In this document: in pieces, positions 20,733 through 32,490 of the stretch
How positions within the stretch are numbered: position 1 is the first letter of the stretch
How the letters are laid out: every line of letters begins with the position of its first letter
Source of the DNA: Blepharisma stoltei
Taxonomy: Eukaryota > Ciliophora > Heterotrichea > Heterotrichida > Blepharismidae
DNA length: 64,000 nucleotides
NCBI GenBank assembly: GCA_914767885.1
Contig: CAJZBQ010000053.1
Coordinates: 1,710,501-1,774,500 of the forward strand
Reading direction: 5' to 3'
Program-made: the position numbers and the translations under genes
Notes under the pieces: model-generated
The model's database searches: none
Told to the model about the DNA's origin: nothing
What the model saw: only the letters and a program-made list of their open reading frames with translations

Positions 20733-22631
20733 ATGGAAGTAGAAGATCATAAAGAAGAACATTTTACAGTTGCTGTAAGAGTTAGGCCTTTTATTACAAG
20801 AGAAATAGAAAGTGCAGCAAAAGTTGGGTGGGAACTCCCAGGTCCAACTTCAATCAAGGAAACTAATGGAGAAAGAATGTTCATTTATGATAACGTCTTC
20901 GACCAAAGCACCAGCACTCAAATCCTTTATGAAGAAATTTGTGAAAAACTCGTATGAAAATCACTAGAAGGCTACAATGGTTGCATATTTTGCTACGGAC
21001 AAACAGGCAGTGGAAAAACCTTTACAATGCAAGGGTCCCGTAAAGACAGTCCAGGGATCGTCCCTTTATCGATTGATTCAATTTTTACTTATATTCAGCA
21101 AACCCCTGACAAGAGCTTTTTGCTCAGATGTTCATACTTAGAAGTATACAATGAATGTGTCAATGATTTACTAAATCCTTCTCTCCTTAACCTCCAAATC
21201 CAAGAAGACAAGCAGGTATCATTTAACTAGAGCGGTGTTAAAGTAGTAGGAGCCACTGAAACTGTATGTACATCAATCAGCCAAGTGAACTCACTGCTCT
21301 ACCTTGGGGAGACCCACAAGCAAATCGCAAGCACAAATTTTAATATGAGAAGTTCAAGGTCTCATACGATTTTTAGAATGATAATAGAATCAAAAAGCAG
21401 AAGTGAAGCAGATAATTGTTTAAATGTCGCTACACTGAATTTGATTGATTTAGCTGGAAGTGAAGGGGCCAATGTCCATGGCCCTACTGCATCAGCTCAC
21501 AGGACAAGAGAGATGAGCTTTATTAACAAGGTAAATTTTATATAGAGTCTGCTTACTTTATCAACAGTAATCATGAGGCTGAGCGATAGAACTAGCAACA
21601 CGCCTATCCCATATAGAGACAGCAAACTTACTAGACTTTTGCAGCCATCGTTACAGGGTGAGTCTAAAGTTGTGATTATTTGCAATATTTCACCAAGCCT
21701 TGACTCTTATGAAGAGTCTTTGTCAACTCTTAAATTCGCCCAGAGAGCCAAAAAAATAAAGCAAATAATTGTAAAAAATGAAATACATGACAGCAAAGCA
21801 CTGATAGTGAAATATGAACATGAAATAAAAACACTTCAAGAAAAGCTGAGAGATATGGAAACCAAGCTGTTTGAAGAATCAGAGAGTCAAGATTACAATG
21901 ATACAGTCGTAAAAATGGAATTAAAACTCTCCACAATCCAAGAAGAAAAAGACCAACTTGATACCAAGATGGAAAGTCTCATGCAGGACAAGCTAGAAAT
22001 GCAAAGTGAATTAGAAAGGCTGAGATCAATGATTTTGGTATCTGAAAATGTTAAAATTAACCCAGAAAGTAACGATGCTGAGCAATTCACTGAAAATAAT
22101 TCAAAACTTAATGATAGAAGAAGAGTAAGGCTAAGTGTTATGAGAGAAAGTGTATCAGGGTCAAGCCAGTCTATAGCAAGAGTTTCCTATAGACCTTCAG
22201 AAATTTTATTAAAATCTGGCAGTGACATAGAAAGCCGTTTTAGAAAATTCCCAACAATCGATGAAAGCAAAGTTCCTGATATTTCTGATTCAGGTGAGTT
22301 TCGTGAAACCATGCTGCTTGATAAACTAGATAACTTAAAAGAGCTGCTTGAAAGTGAAGAACCATTAGAAAGGATGTCAATGATGCTAACACCTCAAGAC
22401 ATTCAAGAAGCTAGGGAGTTTATTAGGCATTCAGACGCTCATGAGAAAAAAGAAGAGCCACAAATAGACTTTATTGCAATCATACAAGAGCAGGATGGAA
22501 TCATACAAAGCCTGCAAGGTGTTATTGAAGAAAAAGATGAACAAGTGGCGCTGCTTAAAGACGAACTAGAACTGTGTAGAGCAAATCTGGCAAGAATCCA
22601 AAAGCAACTAAAAGAAATGAAAAATAAATAG
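20733..22631 (+). CDS. Kinesin motor protein (N-terminal motor, kinesin-7-like)
   Basis: 622 residues after removing two 15-nt introns (21216-21230, 21531-21545). The motor contains P-loop GQTGSGKT, switch I NMRSSRSH, switch II DLAGSEGA and the YRDSKLTRLLQPSLQG signature. The start is close to the motor (HFTVAVRVRPF). A neck and two predicted coiled-coil stretches follow (residues ~340-440 and 560-622), with a Ser/Thr-rich linker between. A TGA Trp occurs at LVWKSLEGYNG. The short tail suggests a kinesin-7/CENP-E-like or divergent N-kinesin; the subfamily is uncertain. Microtubule plus-end transport or spindle and ciliary work is expected from the family. Confidence 0.9.
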
Positions 22632-22660
22632 GCAATATCTAATTATATAAATTATTATTA

Positions 22661-23500
22661 ATGGAAAATTTCAAGAATTATGATGAAAGTCTGCCTTACT
22701 CGCTAAAAACGGTGTTTTTAGCTGGTAACTTGCCACAAATAAGCCCTAATAAGCCTAAAACCCAGAAAGAAATAAGAAGAAATAACCCTTACTATATAAG
22801 TTTTGATAATTCTCAGGCTAAAAGAATTAAGGATTATAGTGTTTATCAGTGAAACGATGGGATTTTTGAGCTAAAAGACCAAGAATCGTCTTTTACAGAA
22901 AAAATCAATTACAGTGGCTGCATTCCGAAGATTTCTCCGATAGAGCAGAGAATAGCGTTTCAGCAAGCACGACTGTTGAAAGTGCCATCAAAAGACAATA
23001 ACAATGACAGTCTCCAGCACTTCAAAAAACTCATTGAAAAATCTTTAAACAAGTCAAGAAAACCTGCAAAAATAACTGAAAATACACAATGTACCCCAGA
23101 CATTGAAAAAATTGATATCAGTAAATTTTTAGATATGAATAAGCCCAAACCCAAGTCCAAAAAGCTGCATTTATTAAAAAATGAAAAGAATAGTGCTATA
23201 AGTCCTTATAAACGATTTTTAAATAGAATCCCAACTTTAAATAACCCATATAAACGGGCATGTAAATCTCGATCGGGATCACTTATGAATGAAAGTTTAA
23301 CTGTAAGGCAAATAAATTCTCATAGAGAAAATTCCTTCAGGGATCAAACTAAGGAACAAATCTTGAACGGAATTAGAGACAGTCTCCTATATCTTCCATA
23401 TACTCATAAAAGAACAGCTAAGCATAGAAAGTCCAAAGATAGTGTCTATACAGAATCTTCTGGTGAAGAACTACTGTTGGATAGCAAATTAAACTCATAG
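22661..23500 (+). CDS. Hypothetical basic protein downstream of kinesin
   Basis: 279 residues with one TGA Trp (VYQWNDGIFEL). It starts 29 bp after the kinesin stop on the same strand. Rich in Lys, Asn and Ser with no stable domain evident, and several basic clusters (HKRTAKHRKSK). No inserts. The short gap and uninterrupted frame support it as a gene; a microtubule-binding or kinesin-partner role is only suggested by position. Confidence 0.65.
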
Positions 23501-23540
23501 CATGCTAATTAAAATTTTATGAAAAAATTATATTTATTTA

Positions 23541-23922
23541 CTCCCCCCCCTCCGTGAGTGAACAAAACCATTAGAAAAATCCCTATTTTTTGCCCAAAAA
23601 CCCACCCTCCGTGAGTGAACAAAAATTTTTTGAATAGAAAAATATTTTATGGACAAAAAAAATTGATATATAAATGATAATTAATATAATGAAATCTAGA
23701 GCTAATTCTGTTTAATTTTGAACGAATTGCATTTTAAAACATAAATTTTATAAATTAAATTTATATTTGTTTTCAAATTTTTGCAAATTAGGGATTTTTT
23801 TTAAATTTTGAAAAAAAAAAATATTTTTTATAAAATTTATATATAAATTTTTTAAAAAAAAAAAATTAACCCCCTCCGTGAGTGAACAAAATTTGTTTGT
23901 TCACTCACGGAGGGGGGGGGAG
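23541..23922. mobile_element. Family A MITE, intergenic
   Basis: 382 bp, TTA on both sides (23538-23540, 23923-23925). Close to consensus, with GTGAGTGAAC variant repeats and the hairpin at the right end. Confidence 0.92.
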
Positions 23923-23938
23923 TTAGTAACTTAAAAAC

Positions 23939-25409
23939 ATGTTCGAAGCTCTTTACAAAATCCCAGAAATCAAAGAGTTTTTAGCATGTTTTCCAAAGGA
24001 GCAATGAAAAGGTTGCATTGAGGCAAGTATAGTGCTTGGCATAAGATGGACTATTAGTAGATTTCCTAATGGGTGTACTTATAGTCAACTTAAGGCAGAG
24101 GCAAAATCAAATTTTCAATGAACACAAAAAAAAGCTTCTGCAAGCTGAGAAGAACACTATAAGCCTAACAGAAACTCTTTCAGCACTGCAAAAGTTTCTG
24201 AGAGCCAGTTACAAAAAGAAAACAGAAAATACTCGAAAACGATGAATCAACAAAAAATTCCAAATCGCCTTAAATGTGTTAGCTCCAAAATCAAAGACCA
24301 GGTCCACCGTGACATTGCTTTATACAAATTCAAAATGAACTCTTCAAGAAACTCCTTAATCGAAAAAAGCGCCGAAATTGAAAAAATAAACAGTGGTGTA
24401 CAAACAGAGAGAGTCTCACTTCCAATAAATGCATTACATTAAGATTTATAAGTTTTACGTCCTTTATGGGGTTGCCCAAACCCAGAGCTTCCCGCTGCAT
24501 CTTCACCACACCGAGCCCACAGGCCGCTGGGCCGATCTGCCTTGTTACACCAAGGCGTGACTCCGCGCACTTTTGTCGACCAAGACGCACTTTCAATAAA
24601 TGCAGTTGACGATTTTATCCCTCATATAAACTATGAGGATTTTTCTAGCCCTAACTATAGTGAATCTTTCAGAACGAAAAACAAGAGAAAGCAAAAAAAA
24701 TTTTCAATTACTGAAGAAATCAAAGAGCCAAATACCCTCTCTATAGAAGATGCTCACTCCCCCCCCTCCGTGAGTGAACAAAAAAATTTTGTTCACTCAC
24801 GGAGGGGGTTAATTTTTTTTTTTTAAAAAAATTTATATATAAATTTTATAAAAAATATTTTTTTTCTAAATTTAAAAAAATCCTAATTCGCAAAAAATTG
24901 GAAAGCAAATATTAATTTAATTTAGAAAATTTATGTTTTAAAAAGCAATTCGTTTAAAATTAAACAGAATTAGCTCTAGATTTCATTATACTAATTATCA
25001 TTTATATATCAAAAATTTTTTCCATAAAAAATTTTTCTATTAAAAAATTTTTTGTTCACTCACGGAGGGTGGTTTTTTGGGCAAAAAATAGGGATTTTTC
25101 TAATGGGTTTGTTCACTCACGGAGGGGGGGAGTCAGGATATTTTCACTCACATAACCAATGGAAAAGATAGCCCTTTAAAAGCGAGGACTAATGGGATTA
25201 GGCTACTTGATATTGAGAAAAATGATAAAAGTGTAGTTGGGATAGCAGACAGATTTTTAAATAATCCTATGGCTTCTTATTTATCTAAAGAAAAAGGGTC
25301 AATTTCTGGCTTGCATTCTCCTAAGTTTATAGAGCGGCTTTTAATCCCTAGCAGTAACCCTACATCCAGACCTGAGACAACAAGTCCTTCCTATTTAATC
25401 AATTTTTAA
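23939..25409 (+). CDS. Hypothetical protein split by a retro-like insert and a MITE
   Basis: Start MFEALYKIPEIKEF, stop TAA 25407-25409. Three TGA Trp codons occur early (EQWKGC, FQWTQK, ASWEEH). Removing a 154-bp insert (24434-24587) joins LPINA/VDDFIPHINY, and removing the 24757 MITE joins IEDA/QDIFTHI; the product is then 306 residues. The middle is Lys-rich (NKRKQKKF) and the tail Ser/Pro-rich. No domain recognised. Both junctions keep the frame, which is the main evidence that it is a living gene. Confidence 0.65.
24434..24587 (-). mobile_element. Short, 5'-truncated SINE-like insert
   Basis: 154 bp between CACTTCCAATAAATGCA (24417) and CACTTTCAATAAATGCA (24588), a 17-bp duplication with one mismatch. 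Its left end (TTTTACGTCC...GGGG) matches the left end of the 25488 insert (TTTTGCGTCC...GGGG), so it looks like a truncated relative. Confidence 0.8.
24757..25132. mobile_element. Family A MITE with TCA duplication
   Basis: 376 bp close to consensus but flanked by TCA (24754-24756, 25133-25135) rather than TTA or TAA. Excision is in frame in the host gene. It shows the target rule is TNA and that TA is not obligatory. Confidence 0.9.
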
Positions 25410-25464
25410 TAATTAATTAATTCATATTTATTTTACTATCATTACTTGCTGTTGACTAATATAA

Positions 25465-26938
25465 ATGCATTTCACATTATTCCTTTCTTAATCTTAATTA
25501 ATTTTATAACGTTTTGCGTCCACTACGGGGAGCCTTGTTCAGAGCTGCCACTATATTTATCCACGTGCCGGGTCCATGGACCTCTGGATCTACCCACTTC
25601 GATTTGCCAAAGGCACGCGTAAATACGGCATTCCGGCCTCGACGGGCTTTGCTGCCGCCACGGCTTTATTCGACTCAGCTCCTGCGCATGTTCCGCCTAA
25701 GGGTCACCTTCATTGGATGTGCTGAGGGTTAAAGACCTGAGTCTCTTGAGCGCACTGAGGAGCATATCCCAGAGTTAAAATGCTATTGCTGTGCAGAAGT
25801 TTTCAAGGTAAAACCCAACCCATAAATAAAATTGTTTGAAGGAGAGAAAATTAGTGAGATAATTTCACTCGAACCGAATGCCATTTTATTTATCACATTA
25901 TTCCTTTCACTAATCATTACCTTGGTGTATGCAAACTTTTACAACCCTAAACTGAAGCAAGGCACGCTGACTTGCAATTCTTACGGGTGTCCTCCGACAA
26001 ATTCAACAATACCTAGTGATCATTGCATAGTCGCAAACGGCGCAAACTATTATGTTTCGCCTTGCACAAAGGCTTCAACTCCTTATTGCAACACAACTAC
26101 AGGATTATGCACAGCAAATCCAGCTATATCAGCTCTTTCATACCCAGGCGAAGCTTGCATAAGCAGTTCTAATTGCTACAATGGTGCTTCTTGTAATAAA
26201 GGTATCTGCTCTGGGAATTCTTACCTTCAAGAGTGCTCGTCTCACGAAGACTGCAGTCCAGGCTTAATGTGTGGACAAACAAATAAATGTATTGGACAGA
26301 TTGCTATCGGAGTTAGCGGCTGCAGAGATTATCATGACTGTGTCAATTATGCTTCTTGCAATTTAACTTATAGCTCATTGAACGGCGTTTGTGTTCAATA
26401 TGCAACTTTAAAAAACGGAGCTGTCGTCACAGACTGTGAAAATGGGTTTTCCCATATGTGTGCTTCAGCAACATGCTCGAAAACTGGGGAAGATTTTTAT
26501 TCAACTATTGGAGTCTGCACTGATGCACCTATGTCTACTAGCGCTTTACCTACCAGCTGTGCCGCTGATACAGACTGCCAAGGCACAAATTCAGATGGAC
26601 TATTCTTAACCACCTGCGAATGTGGCTACACAAATCCAGGAAAAGCCTTCTGCAAGCCTTTTATTGGAGATGTGCCAGGCCAGAATTTTATTAAAGCTTG
26701 GGTAAGTGCGATGAAAGCAACTAATAAAGTCTGCAATACAGCCAGAAGAGCGGCCAACGCATGCTTAACTGTTGCAGGAGCTTATGAATCAGCATTAATG
26801 GCAACCTGGGAGTTTGATTATTATACAGCCCTTCAAGGAAATGATGCATGCGTTAAAGCTGTTATTACTGATGATTACTGGCAGCCTTCTGGAAGCATTT
26901 TCTTAATGCTCTCCTGCATTTCTGCTTTATTCTTATAA
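25465..26938 (+). CDS. GPI-type Cys-rich secreted surface protein
   Basis: The true start is at 25465, upstream of a retro-like insert (25488-25892). Joining across its 16-bp repeat gives MHFTLFLSLIITLVYA, a clean signal peptide, and a 350-residue product. The rest is Cys-rich with EGF/TNFR-like spacing (CNTTTGLC, CNKGIC, CGQTNKC), around 30 Cys, ending in a short hydrophobic tail (SIFLMLSCISALFL), typical of GPI attachment. Ciliates coat their surface with such proteins. Without excision the frame starts with an artefactual MFEGEKISEI contributed by the insert. Ligand or role unknown. Confidence 0.85.
25488..25892 (-). mobile_element. SINE/LINE-like insert separating a signal peptide
   Basis: 405 bp between two TCACATTATTCCTTTC repeats (25472-25487, 25893-25908). 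Minus-strand leader ATAAATAAAATGGCATTCGG followed by a GGTTCGAG box. About 200 bp of its right end is homologous to the insert at 37989-38419. Confidence 0.88.
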
Positions 26939-26962
26939 GAGCTAATTTATTCTTATGATAAT

Positions 26963-28743
26963 TTATACCTTACTCGCCCACGTAGGGAGGTTAATTTTTT
27001 TTAGCAAATTTATATAAATTTTATAGTAAATTTTTTTTTCTTCGAAATTTAAAAATCCTAATTCGCAGAAATTGAGAAGTAAAAATATATTTAATTTGCA
27101 AAATTTATGTTTTAAAGTGCAAGCTGTTTAAAATTAAACAGAATTAGCCTGAGATTTCATTATAATAATTATCGAAATATTGTTTTAAAAAGAAAAACTT
27201 ATATAAAAAAAATTTTGTTCGCTCGCGGGGATGGGTTTTTACCCCAAAAAATATGGTTTTTTTCAGTTTTTTTTTTCTCTCACATTGGGGAGTTAGCTTC
27301 TTCTTGTGTACTTGGCTTTGGGAGTCTTGCTTTTAATTTTTCGAAAATTGCAAGAAGTTCTTTGTCTACTTGCTCTGCACGAATGAAAATATCAATATAA
27401 ACCAACGCTTTGTTTACATCATATTTTTCATAAGCTAGCTTAAATGCTTCTCTCAGTTCCCAGAAAAAGTCGCTTTTTGGATAAATTCTGCATGCCGTTA
27501 TAAGTTTCCATAATGCTTTCGAGCTTAATTCTCCTAGCTCCATAACCCTTCCAGAAGCACAATTGAAAATTTCTTCATCAAATTTGCCTACTTTGTAAAA
27601 TCCAAAAGCAAAAAGACTGATGACATGACTGTCAGCATTTTTGTAATAAAGCTTGAATTTCTGCTTGCAGACTTCTCATAAATCATCTGTTTTTACTTCA
27701 GCAATCCCTAGTATATATACTATAAGACCAAGCTCTTTTGGCTGAAAATCATTTATAGACGCTAAAATTCCAGGAAGAAGATCGCTTACAACTGCTTTTG
27801 AGTCGTCCAGTTCATGATAAGAATTGAGAATAAGCATTATATCCTTTGGGTTTCTTAATTGTGATCTATTTTTTACGATACACTCCGTTAAGGCAGGCTT
27901 GAGATATTCAGATAGCCATCTATAATGCCCCATTATATCACATAAATTTGCAATCTCCCTAGAGTCTGCTGAAACAATATCATCGCAGATCGATACTATT
28001 AAAGGCTTTAATGATTCATAATCTGGCTCTTTTCCTAAATATCTCAGCAATCTTGATCGATGAATAAGGCTTAGCGAGCTTAATCTTCTATTGATTTCAC
28101 CTTTTGATTTTTCAATAAAATTAGTCAGCTGGCCTAGAGGTATAAAAGCTTGAACCAAGCTAACCAACTGTGAGTCTGTAGCTTTCCCTAAATTTGATAA
28201 AGCTTTTTTGGCCATAGCTTGATAGAGATTTGGCTTTGAATAATTCGCAGTTCATAATATCCTTACAAGCCAATAAATGTTTTCTAGGTGCAGCTCATTT
28301 TTAAGCTTAAATGTTCTATTAGCAACAGTATTATAAAAATCTGAGCCACCTTTGAATCGCTTTCAGAAGATTTTGGCATAATTTACAAATAAATCTTGGT
28401 CACATGATTCTAATTGTTGAAGAACATAAGGCTCAGCAATTAGATAGAGCTTATCTCCATAATTTGTTTGAGAAAAAGCTTGAAGAGTGTCTAGAGAAGA
28501 CCAAGGACTGTTCTTTATAAGATCTTCTCCTAGAGAAGCTAAAGATTGCCACGTTTGAGGATCATGAATTTGAGGTTTATCCCAATAAAGCTTTACAAGA
28601 TTAGGAAATTCTTTGATTTCTAAGTCGCTACCATCTAAGGATTCTGGGAGTTTATGATCTTTGTGTGTACCTTGTATCAATGCTTGTCTATATTGTACTA
28701 GTTCGCTAGCCCTGCAAATTCATCTCTTGATAATCATTTGCAT
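26963..28743 (-). CDS. Helical-repeat protein, possibly FASTK/RAP-like mitochondrial
   Basis: Start at 28743 (MQMIIKRWICRASEL), a basic amphipathic leader compatible with mitochondrial import. A series of helical repeats follows (LKPLIVSICDDIVSADSREI, LLPGILASINDFQPKELGLI), rather like the FAST-kinase/RAP or other alpha-solenoid RNA-binding families. The product is 485 residues and ends EEAKV after removal of the diverged MITE 26973-27295, which sits three codons before the stop. TGA Trp occurs several times (KIFWKRF, DLWEVC). The family is tentative: solenoid repeats diverge quickly and no catalytic motif is visible. Confidence 0.6.
26973..27292. mobile_element. Diverged family A MITE at a gene's last codons
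   Basis: 320 bp, TTA duplication (26970-26972, 27293-27295). Terminal G/C runs are eroded (CTCGCCCACG...TTGGGGAG), suggesting an old copy. Excision restores the terminal codons AKV and stop. Confidence 0.8.
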
Positions 28744-28853
28744 TTTGTATCAATAAAATGAATCTTAAATTTCAGGAAAGCATTGATAATTGCCAAATTT
28801 TAATAATAAAGCTGCTTAATAAAACAAATTTACGCTATTTTCTAATATATACA

Positions 28854-31800
28854 TTAATTCTCAACTGCTTTCAGGTATTCGTTTTCAATTCTTTTAAGCT
28901 CGACTTTATAAATTGACCATGCTAGCATCGAAAGCTCGAAATCTTTTGCATTCATACCTAGCTCACAAGCCCTTAGCCGCTCTTCCCACTCCTCTTCTGG
29001 CAGACTTTTCCACTTTTTATTTTCTTTATTTTTCATAACTGAGATAATGTTCAATAGATTTTCTTTTTCAACTAATATTTTTTCTCTCGCATTATCATAT
29101 GTAAAGCCAGGTGGGCTGCTGTAAAATAGCCTTACATCTTGCAGTGAAAATAAATTATTATCAATGCATTTCAATACAAGCTCTTCTAACATTACTGTTT
29201 CGTTCTGTAATAGAGCTGCAAGATCTTTTAGTTTTGAGCTTTCATAATCAATCTCTTCATCTTTGGCAGGTATAGGGATTTTTTGTTTAAGAATGTGTCT
29301 AATCAAAATAAATAGCATCGATTTAGAAATGGATCCATCCATGCCATATCCAACTGCCTTTACCAGCATCTCAATCCCGTCTTCTATTTTTTTCTGAAAA
29401 TCTTCATAGTGATCAACAATTATTTGCAAAAATATTTCAAGATCAATTAGCCCACACGCATTTATGCGTTTAGGATCTGGCTTATTTTTAGAGTCTACCT
29501 CAGCTTGGATTTTTTGAATCGCACTTCTTTCGAAAAAATCAAGTTTTTCCTTGATGCATTCATAAGCCCTATTTATCGGGAACATATTGTGTTCAGCGCT
29601 TTCTTCATACCAGGTCATAATCCCAACTTTAGAAGTCAGCATGTGATGTAAGCAATTCAGATATAAGGAAAGGCTGACTCGGCTGTAGTTTCCTTTCTTT
29701 ATGTAGTCACCACATTCTAAAAATCGTAAAAATACTTCAGATCTAGCTTGCTCAGCATACACAAACAGCGATGCCATAAAATCCAAAAATTTTTTATCGC
29801 AAACAGTCTTCAACTTATACCGTTGGTCAAACTCATCATATGCTAACTCCAAAAGTTCAAATGTTTCATCAGCTTTAAACTTTTGAAAAGCCACTTGATA
29901 TATCGATGCTAACAATTTATTAACTAGCCTGAAACTCATTGATGACCTTTTTTTGACCTTTTCAAGGCTTTTTGACATCATTTTTCCAAAAAGACTAAAA
30001 ACATAATGGGACTTTTTGTGAGCTGCTGCGTGGCTGACTGGATGATGGAAATTAAATTCATCGAATTTTGTGGTTTCTTTATAAAATTTTTTGTCTCTGC
30101 TGCCGTTAAATGATTTCTGGGATTTCCATATAGAGCTAGACGATCTGCGGGAAAAATCTTCAGACCTTCTGCTTCTGCCTTCTGGGATTTCTATTGGAGG
30201 GATTTCTTTGGTTATATTTGATTCTTCGTCTTCTGAGTACTCAGACTCTGACGAAAAGTATGATTCTGATATGGTTTTCTCGTTGAGAGCTTTGACGTAG
30301 CCTTCGATTTGTCCTTCTTCTTTGCCAAGGTTTTCTCCAACTGTAAACCCTTGGGACTTCCCAAATTCGATGCCAGACAGAAACCCATCTTTCCAAGAGT
30401 TTTTGTTTCCATCATCAGGGATCAGAGTTCTTATAGTTTCAAGGTCAAGATCAGCAAAACTTTGAATAGAAATATTAGATAGGCTTTCAGGGATTTTTGG
30501 AATGACTGAAATAGATCTTCTTTTTACTTCTTTTAGAGGAGATAAAAGTGACTGCACAACGTTTTGTTTCTTCATTTCTATATCTTTGTTCATTTTCTCG
30601 AGGAATTGCTTTCTCAGCTCAATTTCTTTATCAAGTTTCCCAAGCTCTTCCATTTTGGATTGATAGAGTTTTTCATTATCAAACATTTCAAGGTCCTCAG
30701 AAGCCATCGTCTGATATCTTACTCCGAATGACCCAACTCTATGGTGAGGTGTTCCTAGCCCGCTTTGAAAAATATTATGCTCAGTGATAATAGAAATATT
30801 TGACACCATGCTTTGGTCAACTATGCTTTCAGCGTCATGCTCTGCATTTTTTTCACTGGGGATATTATTGTTTTCTAAGGTATTATCAAGCTCTTCGATA
30901 GTTTTTGCTTCCTTGATCATTACGACTTGGTTTGTGAACTGCTTTTTTAGCTCTGTTGGGCCAGATGCATGGCTGTCAGTAAAAGAAATTTCAGAGGAAA
31001 CTTCGCTTTGTTGAGGGAGAGGGTTTTCCCCAACCATTGTAGAAGACCTAGCCATTATTTTTTCAGTAGGGTCTAATAGCGGCTCAATACTGTTCCGAAA
31101 CGACATTTCATGGGCTAGAACGTGTATTTTTATATTTGAGCTATAAAAGATTTCTTTATCAGTTTCCTCCATAATGGCAGACTGATCATTCATGATTTCA
31201 TAAAGAAGTTCCTCGAACTCTACTTGTGTTTCTTTATCATTTATGTTATTTCCAGCCACATTTTGCTCTTGTGGTGTTTCTTTATTTTCTAGATTTTCAT
31301 GTTTTACGGGTTGTTCTCCATCAAATGCTTTTTCTGAGACTGTAGGGTCTTTTTTTGGACTATTGTCTTTGGCCATATTCATTAAAGTTTTTCTAATATT
31401 AGTCCTTCTCCTTGCATTTTGCCTCCAATTCACAACAGAAATTGGTGTATTTTGGTCTTTCCCGGCAGTTTTCATGCTATGCTTTTTACTGAATTTTGCC
31501 ATTTCATTGAATTTTTTATTCCACAACTCTTGTTGTTCATTAAAAGATCTAATTGAATCTTTCCATCGTAGCTTGTACACTCTTATATCACCTTTGAGCT
31601 TATTAATAATGTCATCTTTAATTTTAAGGCTGCTTTTTCATTCCAAGCTTTCCTTATTATGATCTTCAGCTGCTTTCTGCTGTAAATTTTGCATTTCTTC
31701 TATTTCTTTGTTGTGCTTTTCTTCAATTTCTTTCACATAATTAAGCATTTTTTCTTCTTTTTTCATATAAACGCCTGGTTCTTTTGAGAGCAGCTCTTTT

Positions 31801-32486
31801 AAGAGGTCGCCTCTTTCTTTGCATTGAACAGTTACTTGCCGGATCATTTCTTTGCAGCACATAGAAAAAACCATTTCTACTTGGTCAGGGTCATCATAGG
31901 TTTTATTCATTTTTTCATATCAGTCTCTGAGCATTAGGACTTCTTGTCGGCCTGAGGGATTTCCCAAGTCAAACCATTCTGGAGTTTCTGGTATATTTGA
32001 ATTTAATTGTGAATTAAAGTCAAAGTTTACCATTGAATTTGAGCCTCTTGATTTTAGAGGATGCCTAAGCTTTTTCTCAATTACAAAATCCAGGCAGTTT
32101 TCTCTAATGCAATGATTAGGAGAATTCACTTCGTGAGGAGACAGAATAGGCGAAGCCATGAAATCAGTTGATTCCATTAATTTTTTTAAATGATCAATAT
32201 CTGACGGAAGTGCTGGCAAAGTAGTTGAAGAATTTCTTTTTAACTTGTCTTTCAGGTGCGAAACATCTCTCGTATTCAGAAAAATATTGGATTTTTCGCT
32301 TTCTTTAAATTTTACATTTTCCTGCCTTAGCAATTCTCTGATTTCTTCTGCTCCCATTGTTCTTAGGGCGTCTAAATCGACTTTGCTTTTATTTCGCCTT
32401 TGGGTTGTCTTCAAAATCAGCCTGTTGGGATATACAGGGCTCCTAACATCATCTCTTAAATCTCCTAATAATTTACTACGATACAT
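28854..32486 (-). CDS. AXDND1-like axonemal dynein light chain domain protein
   Basis: 1210-residue continuous frame from MYRSKLLGDLRDD at 32486, with TGA Trp at LRDWYEK and LEWKSS. The N-terminal third has QVEMVFSMCCKEMIRQ and CKERGDLLKELL, the core of the axonemal dynein light chain (p28) superfamily. Long charged coiled coils follow, then a Ser-rich linker and a helical C-terminal domain. Animal AXDND1 proteins have the same layout, so a cilium or axoneme role is likely. No introns or inserts. It begins only 4 bp past the stop codon of the upstream CDC45 gene. Confidence 0.72.
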
Positions 32487-32490
32487 TTTA

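Noticed and set aside
27280-27295. Apparent C-terminal residues NSPM at the end of the helical-repeat protein
   Set aside because: These codons come from the MITE; the restored end is AKV and stop.
30091-31662. Several plus-strand frames antisense to the AXDND1-like gene
   Set aside because: Serine/leucine-rich mirror images of acidic and coiled-coil sense codons.
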